Both the position numbers and the translations under genes were made by a program. This document shows positions 16,462 to 24,938 of a stretch of DNA of 64,000 bases, piece after piece (the stretch's first letter is position 1; each line of letters opens with the position of its first letter). Under the pieces are notes generated by a model. That model had not been told where the DNA came from. It worked only from the letters and a program-made list of their open reading frames with translations, and did not search any database. The DNA comes from Halobacterium wangiae (GTDB lineage Archaea > Halobacteriota > Halobacteria > Halobacteriales > Halobacteriaceae): NCBI RefSeq assembly GCF_021249345.1, contig NZ_CP089588.1, positions 2,356,001 to 2,420,000 of the forward strand. Reading direction: 5' to 3'.

Positions 16462-17583
16462 ATGTCAGAGTTCTCGGCGCGGGTAGAGCAGGTCTCCATC
16501 AGTGGCATCCGTGAAGTGTTCGAGGCGGCCGGCGAGGACGCAATCAACCTCGGTCTGGGACAACCGGACTTCCCGACGCCCGAGCACGCGCGGCAGGCGG
16601 CCGTAGACGCAATCGAGTCCGGGAAGGCCGACGGCTACACGTCGAACCGCGGGACGCCCGAACTCGTCGACGCCATCGTCGAGAAGCACGCGCGGGACCA
16701 GGGTGTCGACGTCGCGCCGGAGGGCGTCATCGCCACCGCGGGCGGGAGCGAAGCGCTCCACATCGCGCTCGAAGCCCACGTCGACCCGGGGGAGGAAGTA
16801 CTGTTCCCGGACCCCGGCTTCGTCTCCTACGACGCGCTCACCCGCATCGCGGGCGGCGAACCGGTGGGCCTCCCGCTCCGCGACGACCTGACGCTCGACC
16901 CCGAGACGGTCGAGGAGCGCATCACCGACGACACGGCGGCGTTCGTCGTGAACAGCCCCTCGAACCCGACTGGCGCGGTCCAGACGCCCGACGACATGCG
17001 GGAGTTCGCGCGCATCGCGGACGAACACGACGTGCTCTGCATCAGCGACGAGGTGTACGAGCACATCGTCTTCGAGGGCGAACACCGCTCGCCGATGGAG
17101 TTCGCGGAGACCGACAACGTCGTCGTCGTCAACGCCTGCTCGAAGACGTACTCGATGACGGGGTGGCGACTCGGCTGGATCGCCGCCAGCGAGCGCCGTG
17201 CCGAGCGGATGCTGCGCGTCCACCAGTACGTCCAGGCCTGCGCCAGCGCGCCGGCCCAGTACGCCGCCGAAGCCGCGCTCTCCGGTCCGCAGGGCGTCGT
17301 CGACGAGATGGTCGCGTCGTTCCAGGAGCGCCGCGACGTCCTTCTGGAGGGTCTGGAGGAGATGGGCCTGGAGGTGCCGACGCCTCACGGTGCGTTCTAC
17401 GCGATGCCGAAGGTTCCAGAGGGGTGGGTCGACGAGGTGCTCGACCGCGGCGTCGTCGTCGTCCCCGGCAGTGCGTTCGGCGAGGAGGGCGAGGGGTCCG
17501 TCCGCATCTCCTACGCGACGGACATGGCCGAGATCCGTGACGCCCTCGACGCGATGCGCGAGGCGACGGCGGCAGTCCAGTAA
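16462..17583 (+). CDS. PLP-dependent aminotransferase class I/II
   Basis: A 373-residue fold-type I aminotransferase. Key sites are INLGLGQPDFPTPEHARQAA at the N terminus, the VVNSPSNPTGAV loop with the pyridine-nitrogen-binding region ISDEVYEHIVF, and the PLP-lysine motif NACSKTYSMTGWRLGW. FGEEGEGSVRISYATD near the C terminus holds the carboxylate-binding arginine. It belongs to the aspartate/aromatic aminotransferase group. The exact amino donor cannot be fixed, and no biosynthetic partner gene adjoins it. Its mRNA is predicted to be leaderless. Confidence 0.92.
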   Translation: MSEFSARVEQVSISGIREVFEAAGEDAINLGLGQPDFPTPEHARQAAVDAIESGKADGYTSNRGTPELVDAIVEKHARDQGVDVAPEGVIATAGGSEALHIALEAHVDPGEEVLFPDPGFVSYDALTRIAGGEPVGLPLRDDLTLDPETVEERITDDTAAFVVNSPSNPTGAVQTPDDMREFARIADEHDVLCISDEVYEHIVFEGEHRSPMEFAETDNVVVVNACSKTYSMTGWRLGWIAASERRAERMLRVHQYVQACASAPAQYAAEAALSGPQGVVDEMVASFQERRDVLLEGLEEMGLEVPTPHGAFYAMPKVPEGWVDEVLDRGVVVVPGSAFGEEGEGSVRISYATDMAEIRDALDAMREATAAVQ

Positions 17584-17757
17584 CCCGACGACGAACGAAC
17601 TGCCACCGCCGCAGACGGCGAATTCGAGGGTTAGGGCGATACTTCTCTACTGACGCAATTTCGGGAGACGGAGTCGTCGGTCCAGGCGAGGCGGCGCCCA
17701 CACCGGGACCGGACGCGCCCCTGACAGTTATCTGGTCGCCAGCCCAATGCTACACGT

Positions 17758-18609
17758 ATGCACCTCGCACGGCACGGCGGGGGGTGGCGCGACGACGCCG
17801 CCGCGCTCGCCTCCCAGGTCCACCCCGTGTTCATGCTCCCACCGCTCGCGGCGTCGGCGTTCGGTGCGGTGCTCGCCGGCGAGTTCTCCCTCGACCTGGC
17901 GTCCGTCCACCTCGCCGCGATGTTCTTCGCGGTGTACACGGCCCACGTCAAGGACGGCCTGGTGGACTTCCACGTGCGCGGCGAGGACGACGACCACCCG
18001 CTCACGGAACACGGCTGTCTCACCGCCATCCGCGCGGCCAGCGCGGCCTTCTTCGCGTGCGCGGCGGCGCTGTGGTGGCTCGTCGGCCCGGGCGCTCTCG
18101 CTCTGGTCCTGCCACCCTGGCTCATCGCCTACCACCACGCCCCCCAGCTAGACACCAACCCGGTCACGACAACGACGGGCTACCCGCTGGGCATCGCGCT
18201 CTCGCTGCTCGGAGGCTACTACGTCCAGACCGGAGCGCTCGCGCTCCGACCGGTCGCGTTCGCGTCGGTCCTGCTCGTCCTGCTGGCTGGCGTGAAGGTC
18301 GTCGACGACTCCCAGGACTACGACTACGACCGCTCCATCGAGAAGCGGACGGTCGCGGTGGTGCTCGGGAAGGCCCCCGCTCGCCGGGTCGCGTTCGGAC
18401 TGATGGGTGTCGCGATGGTCGGCGTCGTCGCGTTCGTCGCGCTTGCCGTCTTCCCGCCGAGCGCCGTCGCCGCCGTGGGGGCGTTCGGTGCCGTCGCCGC
18501 GTTCGCCGCCCGGGCCGACCCCGAGATCGCCACGATGCTGCTCGTCCGCGGCTGTTACGTCTTCCTCGCGGTGCTCGTCGCGGCCGTCTGGTTCCGGCCG
18601 CTCGCCTGA
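17758..18609 (+). CDS. UbiA-like prenyltransferase-family membrane protein
   Basis: A 283-residue polytopic membrane protein with about seven hydrophobic helices. Two Asp-rich loops fit the UbiA layout: KDGLVDFHVRGEDDDHP after the second helix, and KVVDDSQDYDYDRSIEKRTVAVVLG after the fifth. The second matches the DxxxDxxxD signature that binds Mg-diphosphate; the first is atypical. UbiA enzymes transfer isoprenyl chains to aromatic, glycerol or sugar-phosphate acceptors. The acceptor is unknown. The methyltransferase 62 bp downstream on the same strand may be functionally linked. Confidence 0.7.
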   Translation: MHLARHGGGWRDDAAALASQVHPVFMLPPLAASAFGAVLAGEFSLDLASVHLAAMFFAVYTAHVKDGLVDFHVRGEDDDHPLTEHGCLTAIRAASAAFFACAAALWWLVGPGALALVLPPWLIAYHHAPQLDTNPVTTTTGYPLGIALSLLGGYYVQTGALALRPVAFASVLLVLLAGVKVVDDSQDYDYDRSIEKRTVAVVLGKAPARRVAFGLMGVAMVGVVAFVALAVFPPSAVAAVGAFGAVAAFAARADPEIATMLLVRGCYVFLAVLVAAVWFRPLA

Positions 18610-18670
18610 GTGCTCGCGCCGACGACCCGTAGACGGTGCGCTCAAGGGAGTGTGGTTCCACGCTCCCGTC

Positions 18671-19444
18671 ATGACCGACTGGCTGGACGACGGCGTCCTC
18701 GACGAGCAGTACGAGGACGGGTCGAACCTCGCCGCCCGACAGGTGTTACACGCCCGCTTCTCGACGGCCGACCGGTCCCTCCACGAGTGGCTGTTCGACC
18801 AGTTCGACCTCCCCGAGACGGCCGACGTGCTCTCGCTGGGTGCCGGGCAGGGCGTCCTCTGGGCGACGAACGCCGACCGCATCCCGGCGGGCTGGGACGT
18901 CACCGTCACCGACGCCTCCCAGGGGATGATGTTCGACGCGATGGAGGCCCTGGAGGACGTCGACCGGGAGTTCCACTTCGATATCGTGGACGCCCGCGAC
19001 GTCCCCTACCCCGACGACTCCTTCGACGCCGTCACCGCCCACCACGTCCTCTACCACCTCGACGACGCGGACAGGGAGACCGCCCTCGCGGAGATCCGCC
19101 GCGTCCTGCGACCCGGCGGCGTCTGCTACGCCTCGACGAACGGCGAGGCGAACCTCGCGGAACTGTTCGACGTCGCGAGCGAGTACGGGGACCTGCCGGG
19201 ACCGCTGGGGTTCTCCCTGGAGAACGGCGGCGACCAGTTGCGCGCAGTCTTCGACGACGTGGAACGGCGGCGCTTCGACGACGAACTCGCGGTCACCGCG
19301 CCCGAACCGCTGATCGCCTACGTGCTCTCGCTGCCGGGATTCGACCCGTCGGACGCCCACGAACTGGCGCGGGTGTTCCGCGAGCGAATCGGCGACGACG
19401 CGCTCCGCGTGACGAAGGACGTCGGCGTCTTCGTGGCCCGCTGA
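18671..19444 (+). CDS. Class I SAM-dependent methyltransferase
   Basis: A 257-residue methyltransferase. Motif I is VLSLGAGQGVLWATNADRI, motif II TVTDASQGMMFDA, motif III FDIVDARDVPYPDDSFDAVTAHHVLYHL, and the post-core helix EIRRVLRPGGVCYASTNG. This is the Methyltransf_11 type, acting on small molecules such as quinones or lipids. It follows the UbiA-like gene closely, which would suit a prenyl-lipid pathway, but this is inference. Confidence 0.85.
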   Translation: MTDWLDDGVLDEQYEDGSNLAARQVLHARFSTADRSLHEWLFDQFDLPETADVLSLGAGQGVLWATNADRIPAGWDVTVTDASQGMMFDAMEALEDVDREFHFDIVDARDVPYPDDSFDAVTAHHVLYHLDDADRETALAEIRRVLRPGGVCYASTNGEANLAELFDVASEYGDLPGPLGFSLENGGDQLRAVFDDVERRRFDDELAVTAPEPLIAYVLSLPGFDPSDAHELARVFRERIGDDALRVTKDVGVFVAR

Positions 19445-19483
19445 CCGGCGAAGGCTTTTCGGCACACGTCGGCAACCTCACCC

Positions 19484-20002
19484 ATGCGCAAGATTCTGCT
19501 CGGTCCCGGCGCCGGCACCGTCGACTCCGAGGAACTCGACCACGCCGTCCACTCCGTCGGCGTCGCCACCGAGCACGCCGACTACACCCGCGTCAGCCTC
19601 TCTGGGGTCACGTCCGAGGCGTCCGGACTGGAGGCACAGGCCAGGGAGGTACTGGACTTCGTGGGGCGCGTACTCTCGGACGTCGGCGGCACGTTCGACG
19701 ACGTGGTGACGACGCGCTGGTACGTGGAGGCCGACAGCCTCGACGGAGCCGCCCAGGGGACGATCCACGAGGTGCGCGCGGAGTTCTTCGAGGCGCCACA
19801 CTACCCCGCGAGCACGATGGTCGGCGTCGCGAGCGTCCTTGGCGAGAGGTCGGTGCTGGAACTCGAAGTCGAGGCGGAAGTGCCGGACGACGACTGGCAG
19901 GTCGACGCGTTCGTCGGCGAGGACCGCGAGGAGATGTCCGAGGACGCCGCCCGCGACCTGCTCACCAGCGAGTCCGGGACGGAACCGGACGCGGAGGAGT
20001 AG
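19484..20002 (+). CDS. RidA/YjgF-family protein
   Basis: A 172-residue protein with the RidA fold, which in its best-known members deaminates reactive enamine/imine intermediates from PLP enzymes. Recognisable parts are RVSLSGVTSEASGLEAQAREVLDFVGRVLSDVGGTFDDVVTTRWYV and YPASTMVGVASVL. The usual substrate arginine in the R-x-x-V region near the C terminus is not obvious: the corresponding stretch is SVLELEVEAEV. A long acidic tail (about 40 residues) extends beyond the family length. It may be a non-catalytic member. Confidence 0.8.
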   Translation: MRKILLGPGAGTVDSEELDHAVHSVGVATEHADYTRVSLSGVTSEASGLEAQAREVLDFVGRVLSDVGGTFDDVVTTRWYVEADSLDGAAQGTIHEVRAEFFEAPHYPASTMVGVASVLGERSVLELEVEAEVPDDDWQVDAFVGEDREEMSEDAARDLLTSESGTEPDAEE

Positions 20003-20213
20003 CAGAACCACCAACACGGTTCCGCTGTGCAGAGACGGGGGGTGAACCAGCCGGTCGATGCAGGTGAGCGTCGCACGACTTCGAGTGGAAATCCACCCGA
20101 GGGATGTGAGGAGCGCGTGCTGATCACGGAGAGTGGGGTCAGCACGGAAGAAGTATCGAGTCTGACTGGAGACGATGTCACGGTGAGTATCGCCGTCGCG
20201 GAACCGGTACTGT

Positions 20214-22073
20214 TCAGTTGACCGCTTTCGACAGCTTCGCCCCTGCTTTGAACTTCACGTCGTTCGAGGCGCTGGCAGCCCCCGCGAGGTGGAGGACTGG
20301 CGCATCGAGCGCCGTCACGACCGACCACGCGGGGGCGTCGCGCTCGTCGTTACGCGGACAGTTGCCAGTGTCGTGCCTGGCGAGCGCCTCCCGGGACTGG
20401 ACGCCCCAGCACCAGAGCTCCCCGTCGTCCCGACACACCGAATGTGCACCGGGAGGCAGGTAGTCCGCATTCGGGTCGTACGGCGCGCTGAGTGTTATGT
20501 TCGCGTACGTCGTCCGTCCGGGCTTCTTCCGCCCGGCGACGCGGGACTGGAGGTCGACACCGCTCTCCTCGACGTCAGAGCGCGTAACCCCGGCGACGAC
20601 GTTCGGGCCGTCGGCTGTGAGGAGCGTCGCGCTGTCCGCGTAGAGGGCACCGTCGTCGATCTGCCAGCCGCCGACGTAGAGCAGCTGGTCGTCGTGGCGG
20701 ATCCGCCCGACGTAGAACAGCGCAGGCACCGGGAGCGGACTGTCCGACGGCGTCGCCGCCACGGGGACGACGAACGTCTCGGACACGGCGGCCTCCCCGG
20801 AGGTGGTCTCCTCGCCCCAGGATTCGAGGAAGTCACAGCAGAGCGTCGGCGTCGTGCAGCACTGGCTCGAGACGCGCAGCATCGGCGCCGCGACCTCGGC
20901 CGCTGGCGTCGCGCCCGTGACGACGACACCGCCCGAGGTTCCGAAGGGGGCGACGCTGCGAGGGGACATGCCCCGCCGGATGTCCTTCTTGTCGATGCCA
21001 CGGAGGAGTGACCCGACGGCGTAACCGACTTCGAGCGTCGCAGTCAGGAGATTCCGGCACGCGAGGTCCCGGTGGATCGCGACGTCCCGGTCGCTCTCGC
21101 CACAGCGTTCGGCGTCCCGTTCGCCGATGAAGTACGTGAGCACGCGCTCGGGCGTGAGTTCCTCGGCCAGCGCGGGTCCGCCGCCCCGCACGCGAGCGTC
21201 GGGGAGGCTGACGACGAATCGTTCGCCAATCGTCGGCTCCCCGTCGAGGTAGCCGTAGAGCGATTCCGTGCCATCCAGGATTCCGTCGTCGTCGCTGTCG
21301 AGGTCGTCGTGGATACGCTCGATGTCGCCCTGGACGATGCGGCGGGCCTCCTGGAGCGAGCGCCTCGCGCTGTCCCACTCGCCCGCGTCGACGGCGTCGC
21401 TAGCGTCCCCGGCGAGTCCCGCCCGTTTGTCGGCGTTCTCGTAGACGGTGGTGCAGGTGTCCGAGGGACAGCCTTCGAGTTCGCTCCGGACCTTCGTCGT
21501 CGCGTTGATGAACGCGTCGAGGGGCGCCTTCGCGTCGTCGGGCGACCGGTCGTCCACCGCCCCGATGGCGGCGTCGGCGTAGACCAACAGCGACCGCTCG
21601 ACGTCGAGAACCGTCACGAGAGTGCCGATACCGTCGTCGTCGGAATCCTCGTCGTCGGGGCCTGGCCACCAGAGAGAACTCGGTTTGTTCGATCGCGAGG
21701 AGTTGTAGTCCTGGGCCTTCGTGGGCGCGCTGGTGCTCCAGCCGTCGATTTCGATCTCTCGCGAGGCGGCCCGGAGGGTCGGCGGTACGTAGCGGACGTC
21801 CACTGGGTCACTCCGGTGGAGCGCAATCCTCCCGCCTCCGCCACCGACGGAATCGGAACCCGCAGACCCGTCGTAGAAGGCGGCTGGCGATGCCTCCGTG
21901 GTCCCGACGGCCTCGCTGCCGGCGCGGTCCAACAGTCCATCGAGCGCCGTACAGCCGGCGAGGCTCCCGAGTGCGACGGCGCCACCGGCTGCGAGTACCG
22001 CTCGGCGCGTCGCCCGAGGAGGACTGCTGGGGATACCAACAGATTTGATATCTGTTCCACTTTTATTATCCAT
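20214..22073 (-). CDS. Large Tat lipoprotein with Asp-rich (Ca-binding-like) motifs
   Basis: A 619-residue extracellular lipoprotein. The signal RATRRAVLAAGGAVALG then SLAGC has twin arginines and a lipobox. Two DSDDDGI stretches (DEDSDDDGIGTL and LDSDDDGILDG) resemble thrombospondin-3 or dockerin calcium loops. Several paired cysteines (CPSDTC, SQCCTTPTLCCDF, and CW/GNCP near the C terminus) are unusual for haloarchaea. The N-terminal third carries a possible substrate-binding-like region; no catalytic domain is recognised. ATG at 22073 is set by a TATA box 29 nt upstream. Function is unknown. Confidence 0.7.
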   Translation of the reverse strand: MDNKSGTDIKSVGIPSSPPRATRRAVLAAGGAVALGSLAGCTALDGLLDRAGSEAVGTTEASPAAFYDGSAGSDSVGGGGGRIALHRSDPVDVRYVPPTLRAASREIEIDGWSTSAPTKAQDYNSSRSNKPSSLWWPGPDDEDSDDDGIGTLVTVLDVERSLLVYADAAIGAVDDRSPDDAKAPLDAFINATTKVRSELEGCPSDTCTTVYENADKRAGLAGDASDAVDAGEWDSARRSLQEARRIVQGDIERIHDDLDSDDDGILDGTESLYGYLDGEPTIGERFVVSLPDARVRGGGPALAEELTPERVLTYFIGERDAERCGESDRDVAIHRDLACRNLLTATLEVGYAVGSLLRGIDKKDIRRGMSPRSVAPFGTSGGVVVTGATPAAEVAAPMLRVSSQCCTTPTLCCDFLESWGEETTSGEAAVSETFVVPVAATPSDSPLPVPALFYVGRIRHDDQLLYVGGWQIDDGALYADSATLLTADGPNVVAGVTRSDVEESGVDLQSRVAGRKKPGRTTYANITLSAPYDPNADYLPPGAHSVCRDDGELWCWGVQSREALARHDTGNCPRNDERDAPAWSVVTALDAPVLHLAGAASASNDVKFKAGAKLSKAVN

Positions 22074-22098
22074 ATATACGCTCCTTAGGCAGCGCGTG

Positions 22099-22105
22099 TA
22101 TATAA
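22099..22105 (-). promoter_or_regulatory. TATA box of large Tat lipoprotein gene
   Basis: The minus strand reads GGTTATATACAC, with TTATATA at 22099-22105 centred about 29 nt upstream of the ATG at 22073. This fixes the start and predicts a leaderless mRNA. The surrounding 120 bp are much more AT-rich than the rest of the window. Confidence 0.65.
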
Positions 22106-22195
22106 CCTTGTTAACACTCCCCGGGGTTCGGCGGTTCCAGTTTCTCACGCTTCGCTGAATACAGCAATCGCGCCCGGAACCACGGGGCGGTTCGC

Positions 22196-23377
22196 CTACT
22201 TCGCCGTCGAGACGATCTTCACCACGTCGCCCTCCTCGAGTTCGTAGCTCTCGCCGACCTCCCGCTTCGTCTTCGCGTTCACCGCGTGGAGGTAGCCGTC
22301 GCCGATGTCCGTGTGGACCGCGTACGCGAGGTCCACTGGCGTCGACCCGGACTCGAGGAGGAACGCGTCCGGCAGGACGTTCCCCTTCCCGTCGGTCCAC
22401 TTCGACTGGTCCTGGACGGGGTACGCGGTCACCATCCCGAGCAGGTCGTACACCGCGTAGTCGAGACCCTGCTGGACGCCGGTTCCGCCGTACTCGACCA
22501 TCGTGTCGCGGAGCGTCTCCAGGGTCTCGCGCTGCTCGTCGCTCACGTCACCAGTGATCTCGAAGCTCTCGTCGCCGGGGTCGTAGTCGACGACGCCCGC
22601 GTCGGCGCCACGGCGCAGCGCGAGTTCGCCCTGCGCGGTCGCCGGAATCACGGGCTTGTCGAGGTTCAGCAACTTCTCGACGTGCTCCGGGGGTGCGATG
22701 TCTATCTTGTTCGCCACGACGACGATGGGTTTCGTGCGCTCGCGGACGCCGCGGGCCAGCGTCTCGCGGTCCTCGTCCGTCCACTGCATCGGGTCGTCGG
22801 GGTAGTCGAACTCTCGCAGGACGGCCGCCACCTCGTGCTCGCTCGCGCCGAACCCCGTCATCAGCTCCGTGACGGCCTCCTCGATGTCGAAGCCGGGTGA
22901 GCGCGACTGGCGCTCGACGGACTCCCAGTTGTCCTCGACGATGCCCGCCAGCCAGAGGTCCATCTCCGTCTCCACGAAGTCGATGTCCTCGACCGGGTCG
23001 TGGCTGCCCGGTTCGACGGGTTCGCCCTCCGCGTTCGTCGCGCCCGCGGCGTCCACGACGTTCACGATGACGTCCGCGTTCGTGAGTTCGTCGAGGAACT
23101 GGTTGCCGAGGCCACGGCCCTCGTGGGCACCCGGCACGAGCCCCGCCACGTCCAGCAGTTCGACGGGCACGTAGCGTTTCCCGTCGTGGCAGTGTTCGTG
23201 CCCGCAGCGCTCCTCGCGAGTGAGACACGGACACTCCGTGCGGACGTGGGTGACGCCGCGGTTCGGGTCGATGGTGGTGAACGGGTAGTTCGCGACGTCC
23301 ACCTCCGAGCGCGTCGCCGCGGTGTAGAACGTGGACTTGCCGGCGTTGGGTTTCCCGGCGAGCGCGATCGAGAGCAT
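22196..23377 (-). CDS. YchF/Obg-type translation-associated GTPase
   Basis: A 393-residue GTPase (start MLSIALAGKPNAGKSTFYTAAT). G1 is GKPNAGKST, G3 is LLDVAGLVPGAHEGRGLGNQFLDE and G4 is NKID (VVVANKIDIAPP). A C-terminal TGS domain follows (VDLAYAVHTDIGDGYLHAVNAKT, ELEEGDVVKIVS). Archaeal versions carry the Cys/His insertion seen here, CPCLTREERCGHEHCHDGKRYVP, a possible zinc site. Related proteins act near the ribosome. A frame extending to 24427 is spurious because it overlaps the gene on the opposite strand. Confidence 0.9.
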   Translation of the reverse strand: MLSIALAGKPNAGKSTFYTAATRSEVDVANYPFTTIDPNRGVTHVRTECPCLTREERCGHEHCHDGKRYVPVELLDVAGLVPGAHEGRGLGNQFLDELTNADVIVNVVDAAGATNAEGEPVEPGSHDPVEDIDFVETEMDLWLAGIVEDNWESVERQSRSPGFDIEEAVTELMTGFGASEHEVAAVLREFDYPDDPMQWTDEDRETLARGVRERTKPIVVVANKIDIAPPEHVEKLLNLDKPVIPATAQGELALRRGADAGVVDYDPGDESFEITGDVSDEQRETLETLRDTMVEYGGTGVQQGLDYAVYDLLGMVTAYPVQDQSKWTDGKGNVLPDAFLLESGSTPVDLAYAVHTDIGDGYLHAVNAKTKREVGESYELEEGDVVKIVSTAK

Positions 23378-23482
23378 ACCGAAGGGTAGCGCCACCGCGG
23401 AAGAATGGCTTTCGGTTGGACGGCTCTCGCCTGCCCGGAATCGCCAAAAGAAGTTTCCAGCCACTGTGTCAACGTACAGACG

Positions 23483-24607
23483 ATGAACACCATCGAGGTA
23501 GCCGCGCGGCTGCTCGCAGGTGTCGGCCTCATCCTGGCGAACGGGTTCTTCGTCGCCATCGAGTTCGCGTTGACGCGCGCCAGGCAGTTCACCGAGTCGG
23601 ATTTCGTCGGTGGGAACCCGGCGCTGGAGCGCGCCTGGGAGATGACCAACAACCTCGAGATCTACCTGACGACGTGCCAGGTCGGCATCACGGCGTCGAG
23701 CATCGCGGTCGGCATCGTCGCGGAACCCGCGCTGGCCGCGCTGTTCGAACCGTTCTTCGCGGAGACGTGGCTCGCGTCGGTCGGCGCCGGTGCGCTCGTC
23801 GCCTTCTTCATCATCAACCTCGTCCACCTGACGCACGGCGAGCAGACGCCGACGTACCTCGGCGTCGAGCGGTCGCGGCTGGTCTGCAGGTACGGCGCGA
23901 CGCCGCTGTACTGGTTCAACGTGGCCATCTCGCCGCTCATCACGCTCGGCGACTACGTCGCGAAGGGGACCCTGGCGCTGTTCGGCGTCGAGATGACGGG
24001 CGCGTGGCTGGAGACCGAGGAGGACGTCATCGAGACGCGCGCCCAGCTCCGCAGCCGCGTTGAGGACGTCCTCGAGGAGGGCGAACTCAGCCAGGAGCGC
24101 CTCAACGAGGTCCTCGGCGCGCTGGAGGCGGGCACCACGACCGTCGACGAGGTGATGGTCGACGTCGACAACGTCGTCTTCCTCTCGACGGCCGCCTCCA
24201 TAGAGGAGAACGTGGACGTCCTCGAGTCGACACACCACACCCGCTACCCGCTGGTCGGCGAGGACCCCGAGGAGCTGGAGGGCGTCGTCTACGTTCCGTC
24301 CGTTATCGAGCACCTCGACGACATCCGCGCCGGCGAGATGGACCTCGAAGCACTCGCGGCGCCACCGATGACGGTCACCGCCGACGCGACGGTCAGCGAC
24401 GCCGTCGACCAGTTCCAGGTCGAACACCAGGAGCTCGCGCTCGTCTTCTCGGCGGGGAACGTGGTCGGGCTGTTGACCGCGACGGACGCCTTCGAGGCGG
24501 TGATGGGGGAACTGGAGGACCCGCTCGACGAGGCGGTCGACGACGAGGACGTGGACAGCAGCCGACTGGACGACGGCCTGGGTGACGCCACGGGCGTCGA
24601 CGACTGA
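23483..24607 (+). CDS. CNNM/CorC-like membrane protein with CBS pair
   Basis: A 374-residue protein with an N-terminal CNNM transmembrane domain (residues about 1-180: LLAGVGLILANGFFVAIEFALTRAR, VGASALVAFFIINLVHL region) and two cytosolic CBS domains (VMVDVDNVVFLSTAASIEENVDVL and PPMTVTADATVSDAVDQF). This family includes magnesium/cobalt efflux and sodium-coupled transporters. It lacks the C-terminal CorC/HlyC adenine-binding domain of many bacterial members and ends in an acidic tail (DDEDVDSSRLDDGLGD). Confidence 0.88.
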   Translation: MNTIEVAARLLAGVGLILANGFFVAIEFALTRARQFTESDFVGGNPALERAWEMTNNLEIYLTTCQVGITASSIAVGIVAEPALAALFEPFFAETWLASVGAGALVAFFIINLVHLTHGEQTPTYLGVERSRLVCRYGATPLYWFNVAISPLITLGDYVAKGTLALFGVEMTGAWLETEEDVIETRAQLRSRVEDVLEEGELSQERLNEVLGALEAGTTTVDEVMVDVDNVVFLSTAASIEENVDVLESTHHTRYPLVGEDPEELEGVVYVPSVIEHLDDIRAGEMDLEALAAPPMTVTADATVSDAVDQFQVEHQELALVFSAGNVVGLLTATDAFEAVMGELEDPLDEAVDDEDVDSSRLDDGLGDATGVDD

Positions 24608-24618
24608 CGCCGCGGTTC

Positions 24619-24909
24619 TCAGGCGCGAGCGAGTCGCCGGGCCGCACTACCTGCGGCCCCCACGAGCAGGTAGACGCCGAGGACGACCCACCCGAGGTCG
24701 AGGAGGAGGTTCAGGGGCGTGTACCCCCAGCCACTCAGCGCGCCGCCGAGGACGGTCGTCCAGCCGTGGGCGCCAGTGAGTAGCGAGAGGAGGCCGACGG
24801 CGGCGACGACACTCTCCCGCCACAGCGTCAGTCCGACGAACAGCGGCGTCTCCGGGGTCGTCGGCCTGGTCTCTGTGCCGTGCACGTCGCTGGAGGGCGA
24901 GTCGGACAT
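24619..24909 (-). CDS. Small membrane protein
   Basis: A 96-residue protein, with a 30-residue hydrophilic N terminus and then three hydrophobic helices (VVAAVGLLSLLTGAHGW, VLGGALSGWGYTPLNLLLDLGWVVLGVYLLVGAAG). Cytosolic-side arginines close the protein (ARRLARA). No family is recognised. It is convergent with the CNNM gene and 29 bp from the bactofilin-like gene start region. Confidence 0.55.
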   Translation of the reverse strand: MSDSPSSDVHGTETRPTTPETPLFVGLTLWRESVVAAVGLLSLLTGAHGWTTVLGGALSGWGYTPLNLLLDLGWVVLGVYLLVGAAGSAARRLARA

Positions 24910-24938
24910 GGCCGGAACTGCGTGCAGAACGAACTAAA

